Below are positions 49,213 to 57,937 of a stretch of DNA of 64,000 bases, piece after piece; within the stretch, counting starts at the first letter, position 1, and each line of letters opens with the position of its first letter. Position numbers and translations under genes: made by a program. The notes beneath the pieces are model-generated. The model saw only the letters and a program-made list of their open reading frames with translations. It made no database searches and had not been told where the DNA came from. The DNA comes from Bin22 sp034428635 (GTDB taxonomy: Bacteria; Chloroflexota; Dehalococcoidia; Lucifugimonadales; UBA3495): contig DAOUHR010000085.1 in NCBI GenBank assembly GCA_034428635.1, positions 1 through 64,000 on the forward strand, in the 5' to 3' direction.

Positions 49213-50601
49213 TTGATTTCCGACGGTTACATATTTTTCACAGAGGCGCTAAGGCTTTATGTTCAGGGAGTCAGACTTTCGTTAGAAGAACGACTAATCG
49301 GGGCATTTGCCGAGGAATGGTGGGAAAGAGGAGTGGAAGGCGCTCTGAAAGACCACTTGCTAAGAAACGTTCAGGGTCTAGTTGACAAGAACCCGGATTA
49401 CCCCCGGCACATGTTCCTGGATACTTCTCATTATAGTTGGATCGTCTCCGCCCATTATAATGCCGTCTTCGCAGATTGCTTTGGTGATGTGAACAGGACT
49501 TTTAGGAGCCTTCAAAACATTAATGACGTTAGAAATGAATGGGCACACATACACTTCATTCCATCTGCGAAAGTTATCCGAACTGTGAACCTGATGAAGT
49601 CCATCCTTGCGTCATTGGGAAGAGAGGAGGCGTTGGAGCTTGACCGGATGAGCCAAGAGTTTGTATTGGACCCTGAGGACCGGGACATGGAGGAGGCTCT
49701 AAGCTTCCAAGATGCGGAAGACATTGAACCTCGAACAGTGAATGTTTCAATGGGGCCCTTGGAAGCTTTCCGGCAACTCCAATCATACTTGGTGCTGGAG
49801 AAATTGGTTGTCTTGCCTGAAAGCGGTGCAGGTACAAAAGCTACTATAAAAGTGAGGGTCCACAACACTGCGCCAGACAGTGATGGATGGCCTGGAGTGT
49901 ATTTCTCGCCAGTGATCGTTACGTGTCTCAGGCCAGCATCAACACGTCTCAAAGACATCCTACGATCGGAGATAAGTGGATACGAAAGGCTACGCCAAGA
50001 AATAGAGCAAACCGGAAATAATGACTCTAGCATAAACTTTGGGTCCCTGCGTCCTGGCGAAACGAAGGAAGAAAGTATTTCGCTGGAAGCTGTCGAACTA
50101 CTTCAGGTGGAGATGGAAGTATTTGGCATGATAGACCTTAGCAGACTGTTTGAATTCCATCGTAGTACCAGCCTCCCAGCTGACACTATCAGCCCCTTTC
50201 AGCACAACTTTGTAAACAAACTGGCGACCATCGGCGTAAGGGATTTCGTCAGATTGGTCTTGGAAGAAATTGGCACCTTAAATTCTGACATAGCTATATC
50301 TCAAGTTGCCGCTGTTCGTGAAAGCATAAAGGCTTACTCTAACGAGAGTTCCCAAAAAAGACAGGCCCTCGCGGAGTTAACCCGAGAATTCCGCCTGAGC
50401 CGCGAGACAACTGTTGGTTCCAGGCTCCGGGGGATCATTGTTTCATTGGATGCGTTCGAGAATAAGTTGGCGGAATTGGATCAGGCTATTGGTCAAACCA
50501 ACTTGGAACTAATTGCCGAGGCGGCTCAAAACCTTAAGCAGGTCCAATTAGGTGTAATCAGACTGGAAGATGCTATCAGAACTATGGTCGAGGATGACTG
50601 A
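49213..50601 (+). CDS. Swt1-type HEPN domain protein (putative RNase effector)
   Basis: The N-terminal 150 residues look like a Swt1-family HEPN domain. The motif RNEWAH (R-x4-H) is the catalytic RxxxxH signature of HEPN ribonucleases, and it is followed by the typical helix SAKVIRTVNLMKSILASLGR. Residues about 175-310 are beta-rich, and the last 130 form an amphipathic helical bundle or coiled coil. GC content is clearly lower than that of neighbours, suggesting transfer. It starts at a TTG (49213). HEPN proteins often act in toxin-antitoxin or antiphage systems, but no cognate partner is adjacent. The target is unknown. Confidence 0.65.
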   Translation: MISDGYIFFTEALRLYVQGVRLSLEERLIGAFAEEWWERGVEGALKDHLLRNVQGLVDKNPDYPRHMFLDTSHYSWIVSAHYNAVFADCFGDVNRTFRSLQNINDVRNEWAHIHFIPSAKVIRTVNLMKSILASLGREEALELDRMSQEFVLDPEDRDMEEALSFQDAEDIEPRTVNVSMGPLEAFRQLQSYLVLEKLVVLPESGAGTKATIKVRVHNTAPDSDGWPGVYFSPVIVTCLRPASTRLKDILRSEISGYERLRQEIEQTGNNDSSINFGSLRPGETKEESISLEAVELLQVEMEVFGMIDLSRLFEFHRSTSLPADTISPFQHNFVNKLATIGVRDFVRLVLEEIGTLNSDIAISQVAAVRESIKAYSNESSQKRQALAELTREFRLSRETTVGSRLRGIIVSLDAFENKLAELDQAIGQTNLELIAEAAQNLKQVQLGVIRLEDAIRTMVEDD

Positions 50602-50606
50602 CTAGA

Positions 50607-50633
50607 GCCCATCGGTCACACCGTGACTTGGGC
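50607..50633 (+). terminator. Hairpin after the HEPN gene
   Basis: GCCCA-TCG-GTCAC-ACC-GTGAC-T-TGGGC (50607-50633) folds with two stacked 5-bp stems and small internal bulges. No T-run follows. Confidence 0.45.
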
Positions 50634-50705
50634 ACTAACCAGTCGGTCAGCATTCCCTTGATCCGGTCCTGACCGGTTAGAGGAACTTTTGCGGAGAATC
50701 TACCC

Positions 50706-51056
50706 ATGACGCAGACCAGCGAATCCCCCGAACCCGTCTATTGGCCCAGGGTTAAGGAAATTATTGGCGACATCATGGAGCGGTGGAAGGAACGGTGGGG
50801 ACGGGAACCCTACCCGGGCATCCACGAGTACTACTGGGAGACGCCAGAGGACCTGCAGAACGCCGTCCTGAACGGTTTTCGGGCTATCGAACCCGGCGTC
50901 CCCGGCCGTGACACCCACTTTGTGCGCTCCCTGTACCGCGGCGTTGGCACCTTCGGGAAGATGCCCCTGCGCGGCCCCTTCATAACCAGGGCAGAGGTGG
51001 ACGAAATCGCCCAGTGGATCGACGACGGTATGCCTGAAGGGCCTCAGGAGGAGTGA
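50706..51056 (+). CDS. Hypothetical protein (116 aa)
   Basis: This small acidic, Trp/Tyr-rich protein contains IIGDIMERWKERWGREPYPG, HEYYWETPEDLQNAVLNGF and GPFITRAEVDEIAQWIDDGM. The last block resembles the tail of small c-type cytochrome or planctomycete-type domains in which a residue pattern P-x-x-x-IxxWIDxGxPE recurs, but no CxxCH heme site is present. I therefore leave it unassigned. It begins after GCGGAGA and ends near a strong bidirectional hairpin. Confidence 0.6.
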   Translation: MTQTSESPEPVYWPRVKEIIGDIMERWKERWGREPYPGIHEYYWETPEDLQNAVLNGFRAIEPGVPGRDTHFVRSLYRGVGTFGKMPLRGPFITRAEVDEIAQWIDDGMPEGPQEE

Positions 51057-51183
51057 AGACTTCGTCCATCACTAACGGGCTTCTGATTGCAAGTGCAGGG
51101 GCGGGTTTCTAGCCGGCCCCGGCACTTGTGGTCCAATGAGCCTCTCGTCGCTCCACCCGCTTTGGGTTCTTCGCCCAAGAAAT

Positions 51184-51211
51184 CAGGGGCTCACCGATTG
51201 GTGAGCCCCTG
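51184..51211. terminator. Bidirectional hairpin between convergent genes
   Basis: A perfect 12-bp stem CAGGGGCTCACC/GGTGAGCCCCTG with a GATT loop, followed by AGGTTTTGC on the plus strand. It separates the 116-aa gene (+) and the NHL gene (-). Confidence 0.75.
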
Positions 51212-51247
51212 AGGTTTTGCCGTGGTTGAAGGTTCGGAAACGGGCGG

Positions 51248-52252
51248 TTAGACCAGCACCGGGTCCTTTACCTTGCTGTACACCTGTATGCGGCCGCGGG
51301 TATGATCCAGGACGCAGAGGCGGCCCTGGCTGTCAATCCGCACGGCGCAGGGGTGGGCAAAGTTGCGTTCGTAGGTCGGGTCGTTGGCGAAGGCCAGCGC
51401 CCGTTGCCGGATCATGTCCGGATTGGAAAGCAGCTTGTCCTTGCCCCACTGGGACATTACGTGGTCGCCCACCATCTGGGTGACGAAGCGACCGTCGGGA
51501 GCCAGGACCTGTACCCGGTTGTTCAGCCAGTCAGCAACATAGATATCGCCATCTCCGTCCACTGCCACGCCGTTGGGGCGGTTGAACTGGCCCACGCCGT
51601 CGCCAGACTGGCCGTAGCTGGCCTGCCACTCGCCGTCGGAACTAAAGACCTGGATGCGGTCATTGCGCCAGTCGGCCACGTAGACGTTGCCATCCTTGTC
51701 CAGGTCGATTCCCCAGGGCATGTTCAGCTCGCCGGGGCCGCTGCCGAAGCTGCCGAACTGACCCAGGTATTGGCCGTCCAGGGTGAATTTCTGGACCCGT
51801 GAATTGCGGCTGTCCACGACGAAGACGATGCCGTCTTCGCTGATGGCGATTCCGGCCGGGCGATCCAGTTCTCCATCGCCGGAGCCACCGGTGCCCCACT
51901 TGCCCAGGAACTCGCCGTCCTTGGACATGATGGTGACCCGGTTCAGCCACTCGTCAGTGATGAAAAGCCGTTCCTGGCTGTCTAGGGCGATGCCGGCGGG
52001 CCATATGAAGTTGCCGTCTTCCTCGCCATAGGTGCCGAACTCGCTGATGTACTCCTCGCCCAGGGTGCAGGCCGTTACCCGCACACCGTCGGGACGGTTC
52101 TCATAAGACCGGTTGACCACGTACACCGTGCCGTCGGCATCCACTGCCATGTCTGAGGGGTTGCGGAACCCCGTACCAGCGAACTCGTTACGGCCCACAG
52201 AGTGGCTGTACTCGTACGTCCGGCTGGTAAGACCAAAGAAATGGGTGCTCAT
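51248..52252 (-). CDS. NHL-repeat beta-propeller protein
   Basis: The 334-residue protein consists of about five to six NHL repeats, for example GFRNPSDMAVDADGTVYVVN, DRPAGIAISEDGIVFVVDSR, NMPWGIDLDKDGNVYVADWR and NRPNGVAVDGDGDIYVADWL. These form a beta-propeller. No signal peptide is present, so it appears cytoplasmic or non-classically exported. It follows the DUF1501/DUF1800 genes on the same strand and may act with them. The function is unknown, and some NHL propellers are lyases. Confidence 0.85.
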   Translation of the reverse strand: MSTHFFGLTSRTYEYSHSVGRNEFAGTGFRNPSDMAVDADGTVYVVNRSYENRPDGVRVTACTLGEEYISEFGTYGEEDGNFIWPAGIALDSQERLFITDEWLNRVTIMSKDGEFLGKWGTGGSGDGELDRPAGIAISEDGIVFVVDSRNSRVQKFTLDGQYLGQFGSFGSGPGELNMPWGIDLDKDGNVYVADWRNDRIQVFSSDGEWQASYGQSGDGVGQFNRPNGVAVDGDGDIYVADWLNNRVQVLAPDGRFVTQMVGDHVMSQWGKDKLLSNPDMIRQRALAFANDPTYERNFAHPCAVRIDSQGRLCVLDHTRGRIQVYSKVKDPVLV

Positions 52253-52371
52253 GCTCTTACCTCGTCAATATGCTTTGTGTTGCTCCAGGAACCGACTCTT
52301 CTTCCTTTGGAGGAATGAGCCGGACCCGGATTCTCGGTTGATTCAGTTGTTCCTGTTTAAATGCCTGGTGG

Positions 52372-52394
52372 GGGGCGGGTTTGAATCCCGCCCC
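52372..52394 (-). terminator. Hairpin after the DUF1501 gene
   Basis: GGGGCGGG (52372-52379) and CCCGCCCC (52387-52394) with a 7-nt loop. It lies 16 bp past the stop of the minus-strand DUF1501 gene. Confidence 0.5.
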
Positions 52395-52409
52395 AATGGT
52401 CAATAGGGC

Positions 52410-53546
52410 CTACAGGAAGCTAATCTTCTCGAAGGAGCCGCCAACGATGGGTTGGGGGTCCATCTTGTAGAAGTCTTCCACTATGGTGGTGTAGATGGAG
52501 CGGAAGTCCATGCCGTATTTGAGGTTTCCGCCCTCTTCCTGCTGGCTGGGCTCCAGGGACGGGTACTCGCCGTAGATGCCGCCCTTAACGTGCTCGCCCA
52601 CAACAAAGGCGATGCCGCCGGCGCCGTGGTCGGTGCCGGAACCATTGTCGGAGATGCGGCGGCCAAACTCGGTGAACATTAGCAGCATGACTTCATCGCT
52701 GGCATTGTGTTCTCTCAGGTCCTGGTAGAAAGTGTCCACGTTGTTGGACACGTCCGTCCAAAGGCCGGAATGCAGGGAGGCCTGATTGGCGTGGGTGTCA
52801 AAGCTGTTGTACGGGGAGGTGGTGTAGAGCACTCGGCTGCCGAACCCGGCCAGATGGGTCTGGGCGATGTTCTTCATGTACTGGCCGACTACCGTGTTGG
52901 AGTACTCGACGCTGCTGGTGTACTTGTCGGGGGCGGTGGCCAGGATGTCGGCTCCCTTGAGGGCGTTGGTGCCGGTGCTGTGGATGTAGTCCATGACGGC
53001 GCCAGTGCCCATGGCCGGGGAGTACATGCGACCGAACACGTCCAGAGCATCATTGCGCTGCTCTTCGCCGTCGATGCCGGTCAGCAGTCCATAGGTCTCC
53101 AGGTTGCCGACAGAGGCGACGGGCACGCCTTCCATTACCAGAGCGCGGGGAAGGCCGCGGCCGAAGTTGACGCCAGTCAGCACGTTTTCAGCGTTGGGGT
53201 CAATTTCCTTGAGGACGCGACCCAGCCACCCCTCGGTGCCGATCTTGTCGGGCTCGCAGGTGTGCCAGATGTCCATGGACCGGAAATGGGAGTAGCTGGG
53301 GTTCTGGTAGCCGACGCCCAGGAAAATGGCTAGCTTCCCTTCGTCCCAGAACTTCTTCAACGGACCCATGGTGGGGTGGAATCCCAGGTCGTCATTGATG
53401 GGAATAATCTGCCCTTCGGGAATGCCCAAAGTGGGGCGATAGTCCCGATACAGGGGATTGCTATAGGGAATCACGGTATTCAGGCCATCGTTGCCGCCGG
53501 AAAGGGACAGAACGGCCAGTACCGGGTCTTTCTGTGTAGAAACCAT
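52410..53546 (-). CDS. DUF1501 family protein
   Basis: The 378-residue protein has the DUF1501 hallmarks LAVLSLSGGNDGLNTVIPYS, LGFHPTMGPLKKFWDEGKLA, DTHANQ and MLLMFTEFGRRISDNGSGTD followed by HGAGG. The fold is alkaline-phosphatase-like. Most members carry a Tat signal and are exported; this one begins MVSTQKDPVLAV with no signal sequence. The ATG at 53546 follows AAGGAGAAAAGG; an upstream frame extension is unconserved. It lies 22 bp downstream of the DUF1800 gene, its standard partner. Confidence 0.88.
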   Translation of the reverse strand: MVSTQKDPVLAVLSLSGGNDGLNTVIPYSNPLYRDYRPTLGIPEGQIIPINDDLGFHPTMGPLKKFWDEGKLAIFLGVGYQNPSYSHFRSMDIWHTCEPDKIGTEGWLGRVLKEIDPNAENVLTGVNFGRGLPRALVMEGVPVASVGNLETYGLLTGIDGEEQRNDALDVFGRMYSPAMGTGAVMDYIHSTGTNALKGADILATAPDKYTSSVEYSNTVVGQYMKNIAQTHLAGFGSRVLYTTSPYNSFDTHANQASLHSGLWTDVSNNVDTFYQDLREHNASDEVMLLMFTEFGRRISDNGSGTDHGAGGIAFVVGEHVKGGIYGEYPSLEPSQQEEGGNLKYGMDFRSIYTTIVEDFYKMDPQPIVGGSFEKISFL

Positions 53547-53568
53547 ATCCTTTTCTCCTTCTACTAAA

Positions 53569-54987
53569 TTACTCGAACTGGAACTCTGCCGTAGCGGCAA
53601 TCATCTGGAACATTTCGCCGGTGCGGCGGGAGAACTCGGCCTGGTCAAAAGTTCTGAGATCGCCTTCCTTGGAAGCGTGCGACCTGAGCTGCTGCAGAGT
53701 GTCGCCGGTGACCATCAACGGACCGGTCAGGTCCAGGCAGCCTGCCACGAACTGGTCGGGGGTCAGGGTGTCGCCCTGGGCCCGCAGGCGGTCCACCAGG
53801 GACTGGACGCCCGGAAGCTCTGTGTTCCCCATCAGGTCGGCAGCAAAGTTAATGCGCTCAACCAGCGTGCCGCTGTCAATCCACTCGCGGCCGGTGTGCC
53901 AGCCCTCCACGGTGGGGGGATTCATCAGGTCCATGCCCATGTACTTGGGCTCCTGGGAAAACTCGAACAGCCCGGGTTGGATGTCCCGGTGCTCGCCTAC
54001 CAGGCGCATGGTGCCTACCACCATCTCGGCGGGGTTCTTGACCTTGGCGTATCGGACGTCCTCGGCCTTGAAGAAGTCGGACTTGAACAGGACTTCCAGC
54101 ATGGCCTTGATTTCGTAGCCGGAGTCGAAGTAGGCCTTCTCCATGGCCTCGATGGCGCCCATGTCCCGCGGGGGAGTCAGACGCCAGGCCGGAACCTGCA
54201 CGTCGTCGGCGACGAAGAAGTTGTAGAGATGACGGGCCAGGAATCGGGCGGTGGCGGGCTGCTTGCATATAATGTCCAGCACGTCGTCGCCGTTAAGGTT
54301 CCCGGTCTCGCCCAGGAAGGTCTTATCGCTGTCATCGTGGTCGGCCGGGTCGAAGCGGAACTCCCAAGGGCTGCGACCATAGGGGAAGGGCGGGTAAGAG
54401 GGAGCAATGTTCCAGCCGGTGAAAGCGCGGGCGCAGGCCTTTACGTCGTCCTCGGAGTAGTTGAACTCATCGTCCTTGCCAACACCCAGGGAGAACAACT
54501 CCAGCAGTTCCCGACCATAGTTCTCGTTGAGGTTAGTCTTGTGGCTTTCGCTGTTGTCCAGGTAGTACACCATGGCGGGACTGGTGGACAGCAGTTGAAG
54601 CATATTCCGGAAATTGCCCATGCCGTGGTCCCGGAACATCTGGATCATTCGACCCATTTCCTGGCCGCTGTCAATCTTGGAATGACCGGCGCAAAAAATC
54701 ATGTGCCAGAAGAGGGCCATCTTCTCCTGCAACTGGCGAGGGGTGTTGATCATTCGCCAGACCCACGCCTGGATGTTGGTCTCAATGGCGGCCGCTTCGT
54801 GATAAGCCGGCATGTACCGCATCAGCAGGTCTTCCTCGACATTGGGCACCGAGTCGGGGTTCAGCAGTTCATCTACCACGCTGTCGTAGCCTTGGGCAGC
54901 CTTGGCCTCGATCTCATCGCGGCTGGCGCCAAAACCGGCGCGCCGCAAAAGGTGGGCCATCAAGGCAACATCTTGTTGGTCAGCCAT
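53569..54987 (-). CDS. DUF1800 family protein
   Basis: The 472-residue protein has the DUF1800 markers MAHLLRRAGFGASRDEIEA, KMALFWHMIFCAGHSKI, the NENYGRELLELFSLGVG block, ARAFTGW and GREWIDSGTLVERINFAADL. Function is unknown; it always accompanies DUF1501. GGAGGACT precedes the ATG. Like its partner it lacks a visible secretion signal. Confidence 0.9.
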   Translation of the reverse strand: MADQQDVALMAHLLRRAGFGASRDEIEAKAAQGYDSVVDELLNPDSVPNVEEDLLMRYMPAYHEAAAIETNIQAWVWRMINTPRQLQEKMALFWHMIFCAGHSKIDSGQEMGRMIQMFRDHGMGNFRNMLQLLSTSPAMVYYLDNSESHKTNLNENYGRELLELFSLGVGKDDEFNYSEDDVKACARAFTGWNIAPSYPPFPYGRSPWEFRFDPADHDDSDKTFLGETGNLNGDDVLDIICKQPATARFLARHLYNFFVADDVQVPAWRLTPPRDMGAIEAMEKAYFDSGYEIKAMLEVLFKSDFFKAEDVRYAKVKNPAEMVVGTMRLVGEHRDIQPGLFEFSQEPKYMGMDLMNPPTVEGWHTGREWIDSGTLVERINFAADLMGNTELPGVQSLVDRLRAQGDTLTPDQFVAGCLDLTGPLMVTGDTLQQLRSHASKEGDLRTFDQAEFSRRTGEMFQMIAATAEFQFE

Positions 54988-55269
54988 ACAGTCCTCCTTG
55001 CATTTTTTATTTTCAGTACGCTGATTCCACTGGCCCGGTCGTTAACCAAGCCCCACCGATACCGGCCAACCGCCTATCTGAAAAGTGCTGGACAGGCCGT
55101 TGTTTGGTACCGATTATAAGGTAGAAAAAAGATACCTTAACACCTATTGGCTGTCAATATTTTGCGGTGCGCAGTTGGTGCTGTCCTGACTTTAGGATGA
55201 ACAGTCCAGAGCAGGTCCTTGAGCAAGAAATGCAGTCGTGAACCGCCGTAAAGATTGGTAGCCAAGAGC

Positions 55270-55824
55270 CTAAATCGGCAGCACCGCCTCTGTCCGTTGT
55301 TCCGGCAAATCTATCAGGAAGGTATTGGCATTGAAGGCCAGCAGGGCGTAGTAGCCGAAAAGGGTGCAGAGCTCGGTCAGGCCCTGGGCGCCGTACTGTT
55401 CGTGGGCCGCCTGGAATGTGGCATCGCTAACCTTGCGAGTGCTGAAGAATTCCAGACCCAGGTTGACCACTGCCTGCTCATCAGCAGCCAATTCGGGCAG
55501 AGGCTGTCCGTCCCGCAGGGCATCCACGAAGGCGTCAGGGATTCCCTCGCGGCGAGCGCCGGCAGCGTGGGCATTCCAAATGAACTGGCAGTCGTTGGCC
55601 CGGGCGGTGACGATCATGGCCAGTTCCTGGATGCGCTTGGGCAATGTGGACTCGTCGCGCAGGTAGTTTACCAGGCTGTTGGCCCGGCGGCGCATTTCGG
55701 GGCTGTTGATCATAGCGGAGCCGGGGCCGCTGGTAATAGTTCCTCCGCTGGCGGCGGTCTCGTGGTCAAAAGCCTCGCGCAGGTTTTCGGGCACCATGTC
55801 ACGGGTGGTTGCAGGTGTTCGCAC
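55270..55824 (-). CDS. Carboxymuconolactone decarboxylase-like (AhpD-fold) protein
   Basis: The 184-residue protein fits the CMD family: VPENLREAF, GPGSAMINSPEMRRRANSLV, LPKRIQELAMIVTARANDC and FIWNAHAAGARREGIPD. The canonical CxxC thiol pair of AhpD is absent (NDCQFIWN has a single Cys), so it is more like gamma-carboxymuconolactone decarboxylases than peroxidase partners. It starts at a GTG (55824) after GAGGAGG. The 54988-55269 gap upstream of DUF1800 has no gene. Confidence 0.82.
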   Translation of the reverse strand: MRTPATTRDMVPENLREAFDHETAASGGTITSGPGSAMINSPEMRRRANSLVNYLRDESTLPKRIQELAMIVTARANDCQFIWNAHAAGARREGIPDAFVDALRDGQPLPELAADEQAVVNLGLEFFSTRKVSDATFQAAHEQYGAQGLTELCTLFGYYALLAFNANTFLIDLPEQRTEAVLPI

Positions 55825-55954
55825 CGGTGGGCCTCCTCAATTCACGAAGATGTACAGGGTTTACAGGATGATAGCGTTTTTCGAGGTCAGTTGATAGTAG
55901 CTGGCGTCAGCGCCATGGTAATTGGACCTGGAATTCCGGGGATTTTAGGGGCGG

Positions 55955-56881
55955 TCAGGACTCGGGCGGCACGAATGTGACATCCAGAGTCTCTCGCAGG
56001 ATTTCCCCGCCCATGCAGATGGCGACCACGTCGATAACATTCCGCTCCGGCTGCAGGCTGATCGTAGTCGAGAAGATACCCAGCTGGTCCACGGGAAGGG
56101 CAATGCCGTTGACCGACACCGTGGCATCCGACGCAGTGCGTCCCCAAAGTCGAACGGTAGGCTGGCCCACTGTCCTGTCCTGTTCATCGGGCTGGGTAAT
56201 GGTCAAGAAGCAGGGCTCCAAAGGCAGATAGGTAACTGTGAGGGTCTTGCCCTGACGCTGACCGCCGGGATTGATGGCGAAGATGTCCAGGTTATTCACG
56301 CCGGGAGCCAGGGGAACGGAAAGCCGGAACCGTCCCTCCTCGCCGGCTGCTACGGCCCGTCCCCGCACACTGACCGACGCCCCCAGGCTGGTTATACCCT
56401 GGATGGTTACCGATTCTTCCCGGATAATGCTGCGATCCAGGGGCGACTCGATGATGAGTATGGGCGGTTCCGGAGTCGGCGTGGGTGATGGCCCGGGTGT
56501 AGGCGTAGGTTCCGGTACCGGCGTGACGGTGGGAGTTGGCGTAAGTGTGGGCGTGGGGGTAGGTTCCCGCGTGGGCGCGGGTGTGGAAGTTGGCTCCGGC
56601 GTCAGTGTCGATGTTGGCGTGAGCGTGGGTTCGGGCGTGGGCGCCGGCGTCGGTGAAGGTACCGGAGTAAGTGTAGGTTCCGCGGTTGGCGCGGGCGACG
56701 GGATGGGCGTTACCAGAGGAGGGGTTTCCGGCGGCGCAGCAGTAGGTGCGCCCGGCCGGTCTAACACCTGGACGCAACCCAGCAGCGCTATAAGGCACAG
56801 GCTGGCCACTTTCAGCAATCGAAAGAGAAGGGTATTAGTCCGGGTGGACCGGGGCCGGCCGCCGCTGGGATGGAAGGTCAT
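55955..56881 (-). CDS. Lipoprotein with Pro/Thr stalk and two Ig-like domains
   Basis: The 308-residue product starts MTFHPSGGRPRSTRTN and has a hydrophobic segment ending in the lipobox ALLGC (Cys at about residue 35). A stalk of about 95 residues built from Pro-Thr-Glu/Ser repeats (PTPEPTLTPTS-like) follows, then two beta-sandwich modules resembling glucodextranase B/Ig-like domains: ILIIESPLDRSIIREESVTI... and CFLTITQPDEQDRTVGQPTV.... It should stand away from the membrane on the cell surface. Its ATG overlaps the stop of the histidine kinase (ATGA), so it is cotranscribed with the two-component system and may be its sensor partner. Confidence 0.75.
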   Translation of the reverse strand: MTFHPSGGRPRSTRTNTLLFRLLKVASLCLIALLGCVQVLDRPGAPTAAPPETPPLVTPIPSPAPTAEPTLTPVPSPTPAPTPEPTLTPTSTLTPEPTSTPAPTREPTPTPTLTPTPTVTPVPEPTPTPGPSPTPTPEPPILIIESPLDRSIIREESVTIQGITSLGASVSVRGRAVAAGEEGRFRLSVPLAPGVNNLDIFAINPGGQRQGKTLTVTYLPLEPCFLTITQPDEQDRTVGQPTVRLWGRTASDATVSVNGIALPVDQLGIFSTTISLQPERNVIDVVAICMGGEILRETLDVTFVPPES

Positions 56882-57933
56882 GCCACAGGTTCCCCCGATT
56901 TCCGGCCCGGCCTGGTGTGGAGCGGCAGGGTTACCGTAAAGCAGGTGTGATGGTCCGGGTCCGGGTCGGTGATGCTCTCGACTGTCAGGTCGCCCCCATA
57001 CCGGTTGGCGAGAGTATGAGCTATGAAAAGGCCCAGGCCGGAGGTGGTGCGCTCCTCGTGGCGCGCCACTTCCGGTGTCCATCCCCGGTCGAACAGGTAG
57101 GGCAGGTAACGGGCGGCGATGCCCGGACCGTCGTCCCAGACGCGGATGTGAAAGTTGTTATCATCCCTGGTCAACCCGATTTCGGCAAAGGACATGGCAT
57201 ACCGAACGGTGTTGTCCACCAGGTTGGTAACAATGTGCTCTATGGCTGAACTGTCGCTATAGACAATGCCAAAGTCGGTGGGTTCGGACCACCATACTAT
57301 TTGCTTGCTGGCGTCGGCGGCCACGAGGCCGTAGCGGTCTACGATGCGGCGCACCACCTCCACAGGTTCTACGGCGTGCAGGCTGGCGCCGGTAATGGGC
57401 GTCTCCAGCTCAATCAGGACCTGCATATTGGACATCATCAGACGGAAACTGGGGGTTTGCTCCTCGATTTCGTCCAGCAGTTCCCGGACGGAGGGTGGAA
57501 CTTCGGTCCCCATGGTCTGCAGCTGCTCGCGAATCTCTCGCTCCTTTCCAAGGATGCGGCGCAGGGGACGGCCCAGGTCGTGGTTGAAAAGGTCGAAATA
57601 CTGCTGCGTAACCTGGGTCCAGCGCTCGGCGAAGCGGGTTTCCTCGTCGGCAGCCTGGCGCCGGGACCGAAGCAACTCGGAAACAAAGTAGGAAAGGGTG
57701 GTTACGGCAAGGCCCAGGATGACCAGGGACGCACCCACGTAGGTAAGCGGTTCTATCCCCCAAATACGTGCGAACATGGCCTCGCCAACGAAGGGGGCCA
57801 GTACCAGGCCAGCTGCACCCAGGACCAGAACCACACTTCCCAGCAATCGGAAGACGCCGCCGGGACCCACAGGGCGAAGCCAGGCACGGGGAAGGCTCCA
57901 AGACAGGGAGTTCCTCAGGTTAGGTAACAGCAC
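56878..57933 (-). CDS. Membrane histidine kinase
   Basis: The 351-residue kinase has two membrane helices near the N-terminus (GVFRLLGSVVLVLGAAGLVL and YVGASLVILGLAVTTLSYFV) with almost no extracellular domain. The H-box variant is QQYFDLFNHDLGRPLRRILG, the N-box NLVDNTVRY and the G-boxes DDGPGI and SGLGLFIAHTLAN. Lacking its own sensory domain, it probably reads membrane state or the lipoprotein encoded next in the operon. It lies 4 bp downstream of its response regulator. Confidence 0.88.
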   Translation of the reverse strand: MLLPNLRNSLSWSLPRAWLRPVGPGGVFRLLGSVVLVLGAAGLVLAPFVGEAMFARIWGIEPLTYVGASLVILGLAVTTLSYFVSELLRSRRQAADEETRFAERWTQVTQQYFDLFNHDLGRPLRRILGKEREIREQLQTMGTEVPPSVRELLDEIEEQTPSFRLMMSNMQVLIELETPITGASLHAVEPVEVVRRIVDRYGLVAADASKQIVWWSEPTDFGIVYSDSSAIEHIVTNLVDNTVRYAMSFAEIGLTRDDNNFHIRVWDDGPGIAARYLPYLFDRGWTPEVARHEERTTSGLGLFIAHTLANRYGGDLTVESITDPDPDHHTCFTVTLPLHTRPGRKSGEPVA

Positions 57934-57937
57934 GGTC

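Noticed and set aside
52372..52394. tRNA T-arm-like sequence GCGGGTTTGAATCCCGC
   Set aside because: No acceptor stem, D-arm or anticodon arm can be built around it. It fits a simple hairpin behind the DUF1501 gene.
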